Notes: a model not told the origin generated them from the letters alone. DNA of 64,000 nucleotides from Pseudomonadales bacterium (GCA_024234325.1 JACKOJ010000005.1:186001-250000), one strand, 5' to 3'. Shown: positions 27,678-37,334, counted from the first letter of the stretch. A program made the numbers and translations.

Positions 27678-28319
27678 TTGGATCTGGAACGCTTGCGCAT
27701 CCTGCTGATCGATGATCACCAGCTGCTTCTGCAGGGGCTGGAGCGGCTGCTGCTGGATGCCAACGCCGAGGTGCGGATCTCCAGCGACGCCGAAGCGGCA
27801 CTGGCGACGCTGCCACAGAACCCGCCGGACCTGATCCTCATCGACCTGTTCATGCCGGGAATGGACGGCCTGGGATTCATCCAGGCCGTCAACGCCCGGC
27901 AGCTGCTGATTCCCATCGCCGTGATCTCCTCCACCGACGATCTGCTGCGCATCCAACAGGTGCTCGATGCCGGCGTCTTCGGTTTCATTCCCAAGTCCTA
28001 CAACCGCGAGGCGCTGCTGCAGGCGATCGATCTCATTCTTCAGGGCGAGGTCTTTCTCCCCAAGGACATCCGCGAGAAGCTGGCCTTTCTCAACCGTGGC
28101 GGCGGTGAACGGCAGGCCAATCTCGGGCTCTCCGATCGTCAACTGCAGATCGTGCAACTGCTCGCCCGCGGCTATCCCAACAAGCGCATCTCCACCACGC
28201 TCCATATCTCCGATGAGACGGTGAAGACCCACCTGCGCAATATCTTCCGGCAGTTGGACGTGAACAGCCGTACGGAGGCGGTGACGAAGGCTCTGGAGAT
28301 GCAGCTCGTTCGGCTCTGA
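27678..28319 (+). CDS. LuxR/NarL-family response regulator
   Basis: This 213-residue two-component regulator has a receiver domain (residues 7-120), with acidic pair Asp12-Asp13, phospho-acceptor Asp56 in LILIDLFMPGMDG and Lys106 in FIPKSY. A LuxR-type helix-turn-helix (about 145-213) includes LSDRQLQIVQLLARGYPNKR and ISDETVKTHLRNIF. The start is TTG 27678, the only one that keeps the first beta strand. It converges with the hybrid kinase gene, 20 bp apart at the stops, and the two are likely partners. Confidence 0.9.
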   Translation: MDLERLRILLIDDHQLLLQGLERLLLDANAEVRISSDAEAALATLPQNPPDLILIDLFMPGMDGLGFIQAVNARQLLIPIAVISSTDDLLRIQQVLDAGVFGFIPKSYNREALLQAIDLILQGEVFLPKDIREKLAFLNRGGGERQANLGLSDRQLQIVQLLARGYPNKRISTTLHISDETVKTHLRNIFRQLDVNSRTEAVTKALEMQLVRL

Positions 28320-28339
28320 TCGAGCCATGTGAAGTGGGC

Positions 28340-30112
28340 TCAGTGCTGTCTGTCCTGCAGGGCATGCACGATCGCCAGCCGCAGTTGGGTGGCCCGAAGC
28401 GGCTTGTACAGACGCATCAGCGTGTTTCCATCCTCCTGCTCCTCTGCGGTGTCTCCTGTATTCCCGGTGATGATCAGGCCGGGAATCGGGCGTGCGTAGT
28501 AGTCCCGAATTTCCCTCACCAGGGCGTCGCCGTCAATTTCTCCCGGCAGGTTGAGATCGGAAATGATCAGATCCGGCACCTCCTCGGGAGAGAGGCGGGA
28601 GAACAGGTCATCGCGATCGCGCGCGATCAGGGTCTCGCAACCCCAGGTCCCGAACAGGCTCGCCATGGCATGCCGCACCTCCACGTCGTCGTCGATCAGC
28701 AGCAGCCGGCGGCCCCTCAGTGTCAGTGCGCCGGAGATGGCGGGACGTGAATGATCCGGCGTCTCCACCCTGGCGTTGTCGCCGACAGGTACAGCGATGC
28801 TGAACACAGAACCCCTGCCGGGACGGCTGCGCACCTTCAGCCCAAGCCCGAGTGAATCGCAGATGCGCCGCACGATGGAGAGTCCCAGGCCCAGGCCGCC
28901 ACGGCGCTCGGACTGCGCGGATTCCAGTTGCTGGTATTCGGAGAAGATGCGCTCGAGCTGGTTGGCCGGAATGCCGGGCCCCTGATCCCAGACCTCGATG
29001 ACAAGGTGGTCTCCCCGCTGGCGGGAGGCCAGCAGGATATCGCCCTGTCCGGCGTGCTGGATGGCGTTGTTCAGCAGATTGCCCAGTGCCCGTTCCAGAA
29101 TGATCGGGTCCGTGTATGCCACCCGGCATGGATTGCGCAGACGTATCCTCATTCCCTGGCTGGCCGCGAGCTTGTCGTATACCCCCTGCAGTTTCTCCAG
29201 CAGCGGATCGAGACGGAAGTGCACGGCATTGATCGTCACCGCTCCCGCATCGAACTTGGAGATGTCCAACAGCGCCGACAGCAACTCGTTGAGCGAGCTG
29301 ATCGAGGACTTGGCGTGCTGCAGCGATTCGCTGGCGGCATGATCCGCGCCCAGATGGCCGTCCAGCAGATCGATGTGCAGGGAGAGGGCATGCAGGGGTT
29401 GGCGCAGGTCGTGGCTGGTGCCAGCGATGAAGCGCGACTTCTCCAGGCTCTCCTTCTTTGCCAGCGCAATGGCGGTCTCCTGGCGCTCCTGCAGGCTGAA
29501 GCGCGTTCGCTCTTCGGTGTTCAGGCGTCGTTGCAGGGTAAAGGAGTAATAGATAAAGAACATGAACACCAGCACTTCGGTGATGCGGTTGCGCAGATTG
29601 ATCTGCGGCATGATCTCGATGATGGCGATATAGATGGCCAGTGCCAGCAGGCTGTTCAGCAGGGCGTAGAGAATGTTCCCCCGCACGACATAGAACACCA
29701 GCAAGGGATAGGTGACAAACATGACCGTGAAGAAGCTCTCGGAAACGATGCCGTTGTTGTTCAGGAACATGCGGTCATAGAACACCGCAAAGATGAACAG
29801 CAGAAAGTAGGACTGCAGCAAGGCGACAAGGGCATCCATCGCCGCAGGTTTGTGGGGGCGGTAGCACAGCCAGACCACCAGACAGGCCGCCAGGCTGACG
29901 GACACGCGAAACAGACCAAAGGCGAGAAAATGAGGGCCGAACGCGTACCACATATGATCCAGGTACAAACCTGCGCTGACGAACACGCCAAGCAGGATCA
30001 GCGGCATGCGCAGGGATTGCGAGTATTGCGGCCACGCGTGCGCGATGAATTGCCGTTCGCGCTGGGCGTCGGCAAAGGTGCCGGAGAAGTGCCTGAGCTG
30101 ATCGATGTCCAT
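28340..30112 (-). CDS. Hybrid sensor histidine kinase with C-terminal receiver
   Basis: This 590-residue inner-membrane kinase has about six hydrophobic segments (residues 35-190) forming a membrane sensor region without a recognised ligand domain. They are followed by a short coiled linker, the dimerisation box GTSHDLRQPLHAL with phospho-acceptor His234, the N box LGNLLNNAIQHA, and G boxes WDQGPGIP and RGGLGLGLSIV. The C terminus is a receiver with Asp519 in LIISDLNLPGE and Lys in LYKPLRA. It is paired with the convergent LuxR-type regulator. ATG 30112 is preferred; the frame is open to 30145. Confidence 0.9.
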   Translation of the reverse strand: MDIDQLRHFSGTFADAQRERQFIAHAWPQYSQSLRMPLILLGVFVSAGLYLDHMWYAFGPHFLAFGLFRVSVSLAACLVVWLCYRPHKPAAMDALVALLQSYFLLFIFAVFYDRMFLNNNGIVSESFFTVMFVTYPLLVFYVVRGNILYALLNSLLALAIYIAIIEIMPQINLRNRITEVLVFMFFIYYSFTLQRRLNTEERTRFSLQERQETAIALAKKESLEKSRFIAGTSHDLRQPLHALSLHIDLLDGHLGADHAASESLQHAKSSISSLNELLSALLDISKFDAGAVTINAVHFRLDPLLEKLQGVYDKLAASQGMRIRLRNPCRVAYTDPIILERALGNLLNNAIQHAGQGDILLASRQRGDHLVIEVWDQGPGIPANQLERIFSEYQQLESAQSERRGGLGLGLSIVRRICDSLGLGLKVRSRPGRGSVFSIAVPVGDNARVETPDHSRPAISGALTLRGRRLLLIDDDVEVRHAMASLFGTWGCETLIARDRDDLFSRLSPEEVPDLIISDLNLPGEIDGDALVREIRDYYARPIPGLIITGNTGDTAEEQEDGNTLMRLYKPLRATQLRLAIVHALQDRQH

Positions 30113-30167
30113 GGCTGCGCAGGATCGTGCTGGGGGCCAGCCCAAATCCTAGCACAGGAATGAAGAA

Positions 30168-31349
30168 TCAGAAGACCTCGAACAGCCCTGCCGCCCCCAT
30201 GCCCCCGCCGATGCACATGGTGCAGACAACGTACTTCACGCCGCGCCGCCGTCCCTCGATGAGGGCGTGACCCACCATGCGGGCGCCGCTCATGCCGTAG
30301 GGATGGCCGATGGAGATGGCACCGCCGTTCACGTTCAGCAGTTCGTCGGGAATGCCCAGCTTGTCGCGGCAGTAGAGCACCTGCACGGCAAAGGCTTCGT
30401 TGAGTTCCCACAGGCCGATGTCGTCCATCTTCAGGCCGAAGCGCTGCAGCAGTTTGGGCACGGCAAAGACCGGGCCGATGCCCATCTCGTCCGGATCGCA
30501 GCCGGCCACGGCCATGCCGCGATAGGCTCCCAGCGGTTCCAGACCACGCTGCTCGGCGAGTTTGCTGTCCATCAGCACGGCAGCGGAGGCCCCGTCGGAC
30601 AGCTGGCTGGCATTGCCGGCGGTGATGCAGCCGCCCTCGATGACCGGCTTGAGGGACGCCAGCCCGTCGGCGGTGGTGTCCGCGCGATTGCCCTCATCAC
30701 GGTTCAGCAGCGCATTCTCGAAACTGATGTCGCCGGTGTCCTTGTTCATCACGCCCTTGACCGAGGCCATGGGCACGATCTCGTTGTCGAACTTGCCCAG
30801 CGCCTGGGCCGATGCCGTGCGTCGCTGGCTCTGCAGGCTGTAGGCGTCCTGGGCCTCGCGGCTGATGTTGTAGCGCCTGGCCACCACTTCGGCGGTCTGC
30901 AGCATCGGCATATAGGCATGGGGCGAGGCGGCGAGCACGTTGGGATCGGTGGTGCGGTACTGGTTGCGGTGTTCGTTCTGCACGAGGGAGATGGACTCCA
31001 GGCCGCCTCCCACCACGATGGGCATGCGGTCTACCAGAATCTGTTTGGCGGCAGTGGCGATGGCCATCATGCCGGAGGCGCACTGACGGTCGATGCTCAT
31101 GCCGGAGACGCTGTTGGGAAGGCCGGCGGCCACGGCGGCGAGGCGGCCGATGTTGTAGCCGGAGCTGCCCTGCTGCATCGCGCAGCCCATGATGACGTCA
31201 TCCACTTCCGCCGGGTCGATGCCTGCCCGCGCCAGGGCGCTGCGGATGGCATGGCCACCGAGGCTGGGGGCATCCGTGTTGTTGAAGGCGCCGCGATAGG
31301 CTTTGCCGATGGGTGTTCGGGCGGTGGCGACGATGACGGCTTCTGGCAT
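30168..31349 (-). CDS. Acetyl-CoA acetyltransferase / thiolase
   Basis: This 393-residue thiolase has the complete active site: acylated Cys90 in DRQCASGMM, His349 in [10 protein letters not shown] and Cys379 in [13 protein letters not shown]. It cleaves or condenses acyl-CoA and acetyl-CoA in fatty-acid or ketone metabolism. ATG 31349 has AAGGGG upstream. No beta-oxidation partner is adjacent, so it is probably a monocistronic degradative or biosynthetic thiolase. It is divergent from the copper-monooxygenase fusion across a 232-bp gap containing a palindrome. Confidence 0.92.
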   Translation of the reverse strand: MPEAVIVATARTPIGKAYRGAFNNTDAPSLGGHAIRSALARAGIDPAEVDDVIMGCAMQQGSSGYNIGRLAAVAAGLPNSVSGMSIDRQCASGMMAIATAAKQILVDRMPIVVGGGLESISLVQNEHRNQYRTTDPNVLAASPHAYMPMLQTAEVVARRYNISREAQDAYSLQSQRRTASAQALGKFDNEIVPMASVKGVMNKDTGDISFENALLNRDEGNRADTTADGLASLKPVIEGGCITAGNASQLSDGASAAVLMDSKLAEQRGLEPLGAYRGMAVAGCDPDEMGIGPVFAVPKLLQRFGLKMDDIGLWELNEAFAVQVLYCRDKLGIPDELLNVNGGAISIGHPYGMSGARMVGHALIEGRRRGVKYVVCTMCIGGGMGAAGLFEVF

Positions 31350-31395
31350 GGATTCCCCCTTGCTTGACGATTCAGCACAGTGGCCGGAGTGTAAC

Positions 31396-31409
31396 CGAAC
31401 GTACGCTCG
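31396..31409. promoter_or_regulatory. Imperfect palindrome in the thiolase promoter region
   Basis: CGAACGTACGCTCG matches its reverse complement at six of seven pair positions. It lies 47 bp upstream of the thiolase start in the divergent gap. Palindromes built on a central CGTACG or similar core are common TetR-family operators for acyl-CoA metabolism genes; that link is inference. The rest of the 31350-31581 gap shows nothing further recognised. Confidence 0.4.
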
Positions 31410-31581
31410 TTGCCTACGGCTGCTCGCCCGTCCTCTTCCTCTTTGCAAATTCTTGCAGGAAGCCGGCATTGCAGCTTTTGACAAGCTTTTGCCCTGTTGC
31501 GGACAGGGCGCTGTGCTATTGTGCCTGGCACAAACTGCGCAGATCGTGCCCATTCCGGGCGGACGATCGGGAGACAAGAAC

Positions 31582-33291
31582 GTGCGACGACCGATAGCGA
31601 AATTTGTGTTGATGAGCCTTCTGCTGGGCGGCACCGCAGCCCAGGCGGCGGAGCGGGTGGGCGACTTTTCCCTGCTGGACCAGGACGGCGTGTTTCACCA
31701 CATGGCCTGGTACGACGACCACAAGGCCATTGCCTTTCTGGTGCAGGTGAACGGCAGCGCGGACACGCGTGCGGCAATGGCGGACTACCAGTCGCTGGCG
31801 GGGCGCTTTACCCAGGACGGCGTGGCGTTCATGCTGCTCAATCCGCTCGGCGAGGAGCGGGCCAGCGTGAAGGCCGATGCCGGGGCACTCGGGACTGAAT
31901 TGCCGATTCTGATTGACGATGCCCAGATCGTGGCCGAGGCCATGGGCGTGGACAAGAGCGGCGAGGCCTTCCTCTATGACCCGCGCAGCTTCACCATTCT
32001 CTATCGCGGCAGCGTCGATGGCCTGAACGCGGCCGTAGAAGACCTTGTGGCGGGCAGGTCCGTGAGCACCCCTTCTGTCGCCATGCACGGGGCGCCGGTT
32101 TCCTATTCCGCGCGCGATGCCCAGCGTGAGGCTGGCGTGTCCTACAGCCGCGATGTGGCCCCGATTCTGGCGCAGAACTGTGCCACCTGCCACCGCCAGG
32201 GGGGCATTGCCCCCTTCGCCATGGACAGCCATGCCATGGTGCAGGGCTGGTCGCCGATGATCCGCGAAGTGCTGATGACCAAGCGCATGCCGCCCGGGCA
32301 GATCGATCCCCACGTCGGGCACTTCAGCAACGACTACGTACTGGCAGTGGAAGACCAGCAGAAGCTGATCCACTGGATCGAGGCTGGTGCGCAGAAAGAC
32401 GGTGACGTGGACCCCCTGGCAAACCTGGAGTGGCCCGCGACCAAATGGGCGCTGGGCGAACCGGACCTGATCATCCAGGTGCCGCCGCAGACGATTCCGG
32501 CCACCGGCGTGCTCGACTACATTACGGTGGAAGTGCCCATCGAACTGGATCGTGATCGCTGGGTGCGCGCCAGCCAGTATCTCCCCGGAGATCGCACCGT
32601 ACTGCACCACACCCTGAACGAACTGGTGGCGCCGGGCGCAAGACGCACCGGCTTTCTCGGTGGCGGCGATCCGGATCAGGCCAATATCACGGCCTATATT
32701 CCCGGTGCCGAGCCCGCGATCGAACCGCCGAATACAGGGGGTCTGCTGAAGGTGGGTTCCACCCTGCGGCTGCAACTGCACTACACCACCAACGGCAAGG
32801 AAACTGTGGATGCCAGCGAGATCGGCGTGTGGTTCTACCCGGATGACCAGATCCCGCAGGAGCGCATGTCCGGCCAGTGTGCCTGCATTTTCCCGATGGG
32901 CTGGACCAATATTCCACCCTACGACCCCGCCTTCGAGCAGAGCAAGAGCGTGGTGCTGAAGCAGGACGTGTACATGCAGTCCTTCCTGCCGCACATGCAC
33001 TTCCGTGGCAAGAGCATGCGCTTCACCGCCTACTACCCGGACGGCCGCGAAGAGGCGCTGATCAACATCGCCAACTACAACTACAACTGGCAGATCGCCT
33101 ACCAGTTGGAGGAGCCAAAGTTCCTGCCCGCCGGCACGCGCATCGAGGCCGTCGGCACCTACGACAACTCCACCCAGAACAAGGCCAACCCCGATCCGGC
33201 GCGCGAAGTGCCCTGGGGCGACCAGAGCTGGGACGAGATGTTCTTCGGCGCCATGAGCTGGAAGAATGCGGATCAGCTCAGTTCACGCTGA
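31582..33291 (+). CDS. Exported redoxin - cytochrome c - copper type II monooxygenase-like fusion
   Basis: This 569-residue exported protein (signal ending AAQAA near residue 23) has three parts. Residues about 25-170 resemble a thioredoxin-like redoxin domain but lack any Cys at the active site. Then comes a single c-type heme motif CATCH (Cys200, Cys203, His204) in a [17 protein letters not shown] context. The C-terminal part resembles peptidylglycine/dopamine monooxygenases, with His342-His343, His400 and HMH (471-473) as candidate copper ligands. GTG 31582 has GGGAG 8 bases upstream. Substrate unknown. A bidirectional terminator follows. Confidence 0.8.
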   Translation: MRRPIAKFVLMSLLLGGTAAQAAERVGDFSLLDQDGVFHHMAWYDDHKAIAFLVQVNGSADTRAAMADYQSLAGRFTQDGVAFMLLNPLGEERASVKADAGALGTELPILIDDAQIVAEAMGVDKSGEAFLYDPRSFTILYRGSVDGLNAAVEDLVAGRSVSTPSVAMHGAPVSYSARDAQREAGVSYSRDVAPILAQNCATCHRQGGIAPFAMDSHAMVQGWSPMIREVLMTKRMPPGQIDPHVGHFSNDYVLAVEDQQKLIHWIEAGAQKDGDVDPLANLEWPATKWALGEPDLIIQVPPQTIPATGVLDYITVEVPIELDRDRWVRASQYLPGDRTVLHHTLNELVAPGARRTGFLGGGDPDQANITAYIPGAEPAIEPPNTGGLLKVGSTLRLQLHYTTNGKETVDASEIGVWFYPDDQIPQERMSGQCACIFPMGWTNIPPYDPAFEQSKSVVLKQDVYMQSFLPHMHFRGKSMRFTAYYPDGREEALINIANYNYNWQIAYQLEEPKFLPAGTRIEAVGTYDNSTQNKANPDPAREVPWGDQSWDEMFFGAMSWKNADQLSSR

Positions 33292-33306
33292 TTGCAGACC
33301 TCAATG

Positions 33307-33336
33307 AAAAAGGCCACCCGAAGGTGGCCTTTTTTT
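33307..33336. terminator. Bidirectional Rho-independent terminator
   Basis: GGCCACC (33312-33318), loop CGAA, GGTGGCC (33323-33329), flanked by five A on the left and seven T on the right. It serves the copper-monooxygenase fusion on the plus strand and the AbgT-type gene on the minus strand, which converge here. Confidence 0.9.
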
Positions 33337-33349
33337 GCCCGCATCATTC

Positions 33350-34921
33350 TCAGAGCATGTAGCTCGACCCTGCGCCCGGGCCCAGCGGCAGGCCGAGCAA
33401 TATCCACAGCACCACCATCACCGTGCCGGTAATCAGCAGCCAGACGGAATAGGGGATCATCACGGCCGCGAGGCTGCCGAGGCCAAATTCCTTCTGCCAG
33501 CGCTGCGCGAACATCAGAATCAGCGGGAAATAGGGCATCAGCGGGGTGATGATGTTGGTGGCGCCATCGCCCACACGATAGGCGGCGGTGCTCATCTCCG
33601 GACTCACACCCAGCAGCATCAGCATGGGCACCAGGACCGGGGCCAGCAGTGCCCACTTGGCGCTGGCGGAACCGATGAAGAGATTGATCAGCGCCGTCAT
33701 CAGCACGACCAGCACCAGCAGCACCGACATGGGCAGCTCGCTGCCCTGGATCACGCCTGCGCCCTTCACGGCGAAGATCAGGCCCAGGTTCGACCAGTTG
33801 AACATGGCGACAAAATGCGCGGCGGCAAAGGCCAGCACCAGGTAGTAGGACAGGTCGGCCATGGCTTCCGACATCATGCGCACAACGTCGCGGTGGGTCT
33901 TCACGGTGCCGGTGGCGGCGCCGTAGGCCCAGCCTGCGGCGAAGAAGAGAATGAAGAAGGCGGCGACAAGAGACTGATAGAAGGGCTGCATGCGGGCGGC
34001 GCCGCCGTCCTCGTTGATCAGCGGCGTGCCGGGCAGGAAGCACAGCGCCGCCCAGGCCAGGACGACGGCCACACAGGCCCAGCCCGCGCGGGCCAGCCCT
34101 TTGCGTTCCACATCCGTGATCTCACCGCCGCTTTTCACCAGGCCTGCGGTGGCGCTGCTCGCATTGGGGCCGAGGGGCGTCAGACGGGGTTCAATCACCT
34201 TGTCGGTCAGGTACCAGATCACCGGCAGGAAGAGGACTGTCATGGCCGCGATGAAGTACCAGTTGCCCGCAATATTTGCTGTCCATTCGGGGGCGATGGT
34301 CTGGGCGCCGGCCTGGGTGATGCCAAACAGGAGGGCGTCGAGCTGGCCTGGCATTAGGTTGGCAGAGAAGCCCCCGGACACGCCGGCGAAGGCTGCGGCA
34401 ATGCCCGCGATGGGATGACGCCCGGCGGCGGCGAAAATGATGCCAGCGAGAGGGATCAGCACCACATAGGCGGCATCCGAGGCCAGGTTACCCACCATGG
34501 CGACCAGCGCGATCACCGGGGTCAGCATCACTTTCGGCGCACTGCGCACGGCAGCGCTCATGGCGGTGGCGAACAGGCCGGAGCGTTCCGCGACACCCGC
34601 CCCGAGCATCACCAGCAGCACGAAGCCCAGGGGATAGAAGCCGGCAAAGGTGGCGGGCATCTGCACCAGCAGGCGCTGGATGTTCTCGGCGGAAAGCAGG
34701 CTGGCGGCTTCGATCACCAGTGGATTGCCATTGGCATCCATCTGGGTCGGGTGCAGGGCCGAGAAGCCGGCCATGGCGGCCACTACGCTGATGACCACCA
34801 GCACCCCGATCAGGATAAAAAAGATGAAAACCGGGTCGGGCAGGCGGTTGCCCGTGCGCTCGATCCAGCCGAGCATGCCTGTCATTTCGGGATTGGGAGT
34901 TTTCGCATCGGATGTTGTCAT
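33350..34921 (-). CDS. AbgT family transporter
   Basis: This 523-residue inner-membrane protein of the AbgT family has ERTGNRLPDPVFIFF at the N terminus, repeated re-entrant and helical segments, and GNLASDAAYVVLIPLAG, typical of AbgT/YdaH/MtrF. Members import p-aminobenzoyl-glutamate (AbgT) or act as sulfonamide/antimetabolite efflux pumps (MtrF, YdaH); no abgA or abgB hydrolase is nearby, so the direction is open. ATG 34921 is chosen; a TTG at 34948 would add nine residues. The terminator at 33307-33336 follows. Confidence 0.9.
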   Translation of the reverse strand: MTTSDAKTPNPEMTGMLGWIERTGNRLPDPVFIFFILIGVLVVISVVAAMAGFSALHPTQMDANGNPLVIEAASLLSAENIQRLLVQMPATFAGFYPLGFVLLVMLGAGVAERSGLFATAMSAAVRSAPKVMLTPVIALVAMVGNLASDAAYVVLIPLAGIIFAAAGRHPIAGIAAAFAGVSGGFSANLMPGQLDALLFGITQAGAQTIAPEWTANIAGNWYFIAAMTVLFLPVIWYLTDKVIEPRLTPLGPNASSATAGLVKSGGEITDVERKGLARAGWACVAVVLAWAALCFLPGTPLINEDGGAARMQPFYQSLVAAFFILFFAAGWAYGAATGTVKTHRDVVRMMSEAMADLSYYLVLAFAAAHFVAMFNWSNLGLIFAVKGAGVIQGSELPMSVLLVLVVLMTALINLFIGSASAKWALLAPVLVPMLMLLGVSPEMSTAAYRVGDGATNIITPLMPYFPLILMFAQRWQKEFGLGSLAAVMIPYSVWLLITGTVMVVLWILLGLPLGPGAGSSYML

Positions 34922-35122
34922 GGTTTTCTTCTTCTGCCGGTGAAACACAATGGCGGAAGTGTTGCATGGATGGGGGGAGGCGACAAGCGATGGGATGGAG
35001 TGCCGGGAATTACCTGCAGGGGAGGCACTGGAGGTTCTTCAAGGTGGCTTCCCCGCGCGCCATTCAGCCATGACACGCGGGGTTGCCGTCCAGGCTACGG
35101 CCCGGGTGCTTCCTGATCTGAT

Positions 35123-35168
35123 GAACCCCTTGTGGTTCGTTGCATCCAGTATAAACCATTTATGGTTC
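35123..35168. promoter_or_regulatory. Tandem palindromic operators over the XRE regulator start
   Basis: Two 16-bp palindromes share the pattern RAACC-N6-GGTTC: 35123-35138 and 35153-35168, with centres exactly 30 bp apart. The ATG of the regulator (35162) lies inside the second copy. The arrangement suggests autorepression by the adjacent XRE protein. The rest of the gap from 34922 shows no other recognised signal. Confidence 0.6.
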
Positions 35169-35533
35169 ATCTGCGGCAGCGATTGGCAAGGTTCATCCGG
35201 GAAAAGCGGGGCAAGACGCCGCAGCGTGTGTTCGCCCGCAAAATCGGCGTGGCTCAGTCCACCATCATGCGTATTGAGAACGAAGACCAGAATGTCACCC
35301 TGGACACACTGGAATCCCTGTGCCAGGTGTACCATGCAGATATCGCCGATCTGTTCCCGCCGCTGGAAATCAGCAGGCAGTATTCGCCGAGGGTACCCGC
35401 GGGGCTCAACGTTCCCGAGCAGGGCAGCCATGTCACCCTGCATGACCAGGCCCCGGCACACGACACTTCCAAACCCCGGAAAGCTCGTCCCGGAAAAAAC
35501 GGCGCGGCCGCAAATAAACCGTCAAAGAAGTGA
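35162..35533 (+). CDS. XRE-family helix-turn-helix regulator
   Basis: This 123-residue protein has a Cro/CI-type helix-turn-helix (about residues 8-60: FARKIGVAQSTIMRIEN, then VTLDTLESLCQVYHADIADL). The rest is a polar tail rich in Lys, Pro and Ala, ending PSKK and probably disordered. ATG 35162 places the domain at the N terminus but has no ribosome-binding site; GTG 35132 upstream also lacks one. The transcript may be leaderless, or the start may be misjudged. The gene overlaps its own putative operators and is divergent from the AbgT-type gene. Confidence 0.75.
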   Translation: MVHLRQRLARFIREKRGKTPQRVFARKIGVAQSTIMRIENEDQNVTLDTLESLCQVYHADIADLFPPLEISRQYSPRVPAGLNVPEQGSHVTLHDQAPAHDTSKPRKARPGKNGAAANKPSKK

Positions 35534-35547
35534 GGCGCTGGCCCTTG

Positions 35548-35569
35548 CAGGAGCCAGCCCTGCTGGCGA
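35548..35569. repeat. Single REP-like element
   Basis: The sequence contains hairpin GCCAGC-CCT-GCTGGC (35553-35567) preceded by GCAGGA and followed by GA. It matches the right-hand unit at 38395-38412 and is related to the paired unit at 11450-11513. It lies between the XRE gene and the convergent YqaA-type gene. Confidence 0.65.
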
Positions 35570-35578
35570 AGAAGCATG

Positions 35579-35998
35579 CTATAGCGCCAGCCAGGCGATG
35601 ACGCAGTAACGCGCCGCCTTGCCGATGGTCACCAGCAGCACAAACACCCCGAAACGCACCCGCAGCACCCCGGCAATCAGGGTCAGTGGGTCGCCCAGCA
35701 CCGGCACCCAGGCAAACAGCAGGGTCCACAGCCCGTAGCGCTGAAAACCGCGCTGTGCCCGTTCAATCTGCCCATCATTGAAGTAGAACCAGCGCCGGTG
35801 ACGGAACTGCAGGATGCTGCGGCCCAGCCACCAGTTCACGCAGGAACCCAGCACATTGCCGACGGTGGCGATCAGCACGGGCCACAGGGGCGACGGGGCG
35901 GACTGCAGCAGCACGTACAGAAAGGCCTCGGAATAGAAGGGCAAAATGGTCGCTGCGATGAAGGCGCTGAGAAACAGTAGCAGGTATTCTGTCAGCAT
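35579..35998 (-). CDS. YqaA-like VTT-domain membrane protein
   Basis: This 139-residue small membrane protein related to DedA/SNARE-associated proteins has the YqaA-type ATVGNVLGSCVNWWLGR stretch and WVPVLGDPLTLIAGVLR, a G-D-P loop characteristic of YqaA. Four or so hydrophobic segments are visible. Length agrees with YqaA (about 140). ATG 35998 is preceded by CGGAA; the frame extends upstream to 36187 without homology. The role is unknown. Confidence 0.85.
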   Translation of the reverse strand: MLTEYLLLFLSAFIAATILPFYSEAFLYVLLQSAPSPLWPVLIATVGNVLGSCVNWWLGRSILQFRHRRWFYFNDGQIERAQRGFQRYGLWTLLFAWVPVLGDPLTLIAGVLRVRFGVFVLLVTIGKAARYCVIAWLAL

Positions 35999-36125
35999 GG
36001 CGTTCCGGCAGAGGTGTGGCGGTGAAGACTGGACTATACCCGGAATGCACAAAGGATGGATATTCTGATTGCAAAGCGGCCCGGGAATGGTAAGGTGCGC
36101 CAAACGAAAATCGCAGGAAACCCTA

Positions 36126-37334
36126 GTGTTTACAGACTTCTCCCTTGAATCCTCCTTGCAGAAAGCCCTCGACAAACTGGGCTTCACTCAACCTACCCCT
36201 GTGCAGCAGCAGGTATTGCCGCTGGCGCTTGCCGGGCGCGACCTGCTGGTGAATGCCGCTACAGGTAGTGGCAAGACGGTGGCCTTTGCCCTGCCCATCC
36301 TGCAGGGGCTGCTGACGAAACCGGCTCCCAAAGAGGGAACGCGCGCGCTGATCCTGGTGCCGACGCGGGAGCTGGCACGACAGATCGCGAAGGATTGTGA
36401 GCACCTGGCGGAGTTCACCGGACTGCGTGTCGGCGTGATCACCGGCGGGCAGGAACTGAAGGTTCAGCGCGCCATGCTGCGCAAGGATCCGGAGATTCTG
36501 GTCGCCACCCCCGGGCGTATGCTGGAGCTGACAAAGGAGGGCAGCACCGCCCTCGCGCATCTGGAGGCACTGGTGCTTGACGAGGCTGATCGTCTCTTCG
36601 AGATGGGCTTTGTCGAGGACGTGCTGGCTATCGTCGCCGCCTGCAATGAAGCGCGGCAGACGATGCTGCTGTCGGCCACGCTGCCTGCCGGGGTGCGCCG
36701 CCTCAGCCAGGTGCTCAATGCGCCGGCGCGCGTCATGCTCGACAAGGCGCGCGAGCAGCCTCATCAGAATATTCGCCAGCAGTTCATTCTGGCCGACGAC
36801 AACAAGCACAAGGAACGCCTGCTGCTCTGGCTGCTGGAAAACGAGCCCTTCGAGCGTGCGCTGGTGTTCACCAACACGCGTGACATGGCGACCCACCTCA
36901 GCGGTGTGATGCGCTACCGCGATCAAGCCGCCGGCTATCTGCACGGAGAAGTGAAGCAGGACATCCGCACCAAGACCATTCGCGCCTTCCGCGAAGGCAA
37001 GCTCAAGGTGCTGATTGCCAGTGATGTGGCCTCGCGAGGGCTCGACGTCAAGGGCGTGAATCTGGTCGTAAATTTCGATATGGCGCGCAAGGGCGATGAC
37101 CATGTGCATCGCATCGGCCGTACCGGGCGTGGTGGCGAGCAGGGGCTGGCCGTGTCGCTGATCGCTCCCAACGAGTGGAACCTGAAGGCCTCCATTGAAC
37201 GCTACCTCAATGTCAAAATGGAATCGCGCAAGGTCGCGGACTGCCCCGGCACCTACAAGGGGCCGAAGAAGCTGAAGGCTTCGGGCAAGGCGGCTGCTAC
37301 CAGCAAGCGCAAGAAGAAGCCTGCCAAGAAATGA
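36126..37334 (+). CDS. DEAD-box ATP-dependent RNA helicase
   Basis: This 402-residue two-domain RecA-like helicase has FTQPTPVQQQVLP (Q motif), ATGSGKT with Lys50 (motif I), PTRELA (Ia), TPGR (Ib), DEAD (II), SAT (III), ASDVASRGLDV (V) and HRIGRTGR (VI). The tail is very basic (SKRKKKPAKK), as in SrmB/RhlE-like RNA-binding helicases. It remodels structured RNA, probably in ribosome assembly or mRNA decay. GTG 36126 has AGGAAA 6 bases upstream. It overlaps the DUF1415 gene by 4 bases (ATGA). Confidence 0.93.
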   Translation: MFTDFSLESSLQKALDKLGFTQPTPVQQQVLPLALAGRDLLVNAATGSGKTVAFALPILQGLLTKPAPKEGTRALILVPTRELARQIAKDCEHLAEFTGLRVGVITGGQELKVQRAMLRKDPEILVATPGRMLELTKEGSTALAHLEALVLDEADRLFEMGFVEDVLAIVAACNEARQTMLLSATLPAGVRRLSQVLNAPARVMLDKAREQPHQNIRQQFILADDNKHKERLLLWLLENEPFERALVFTNTRDMATHLSGVMRYRDQAAGYLHGEVKQDIRTKTIRAFREGKLKVLIASDVASRGLDVKGVNLVVNFDMARKGDDHVHRIGRTGRGGEQGLAVSLIAPNEWNLKASIERYLNVKMESRKVADCPGTYKGPKKLKASGKAAATSKRKKKPAKK

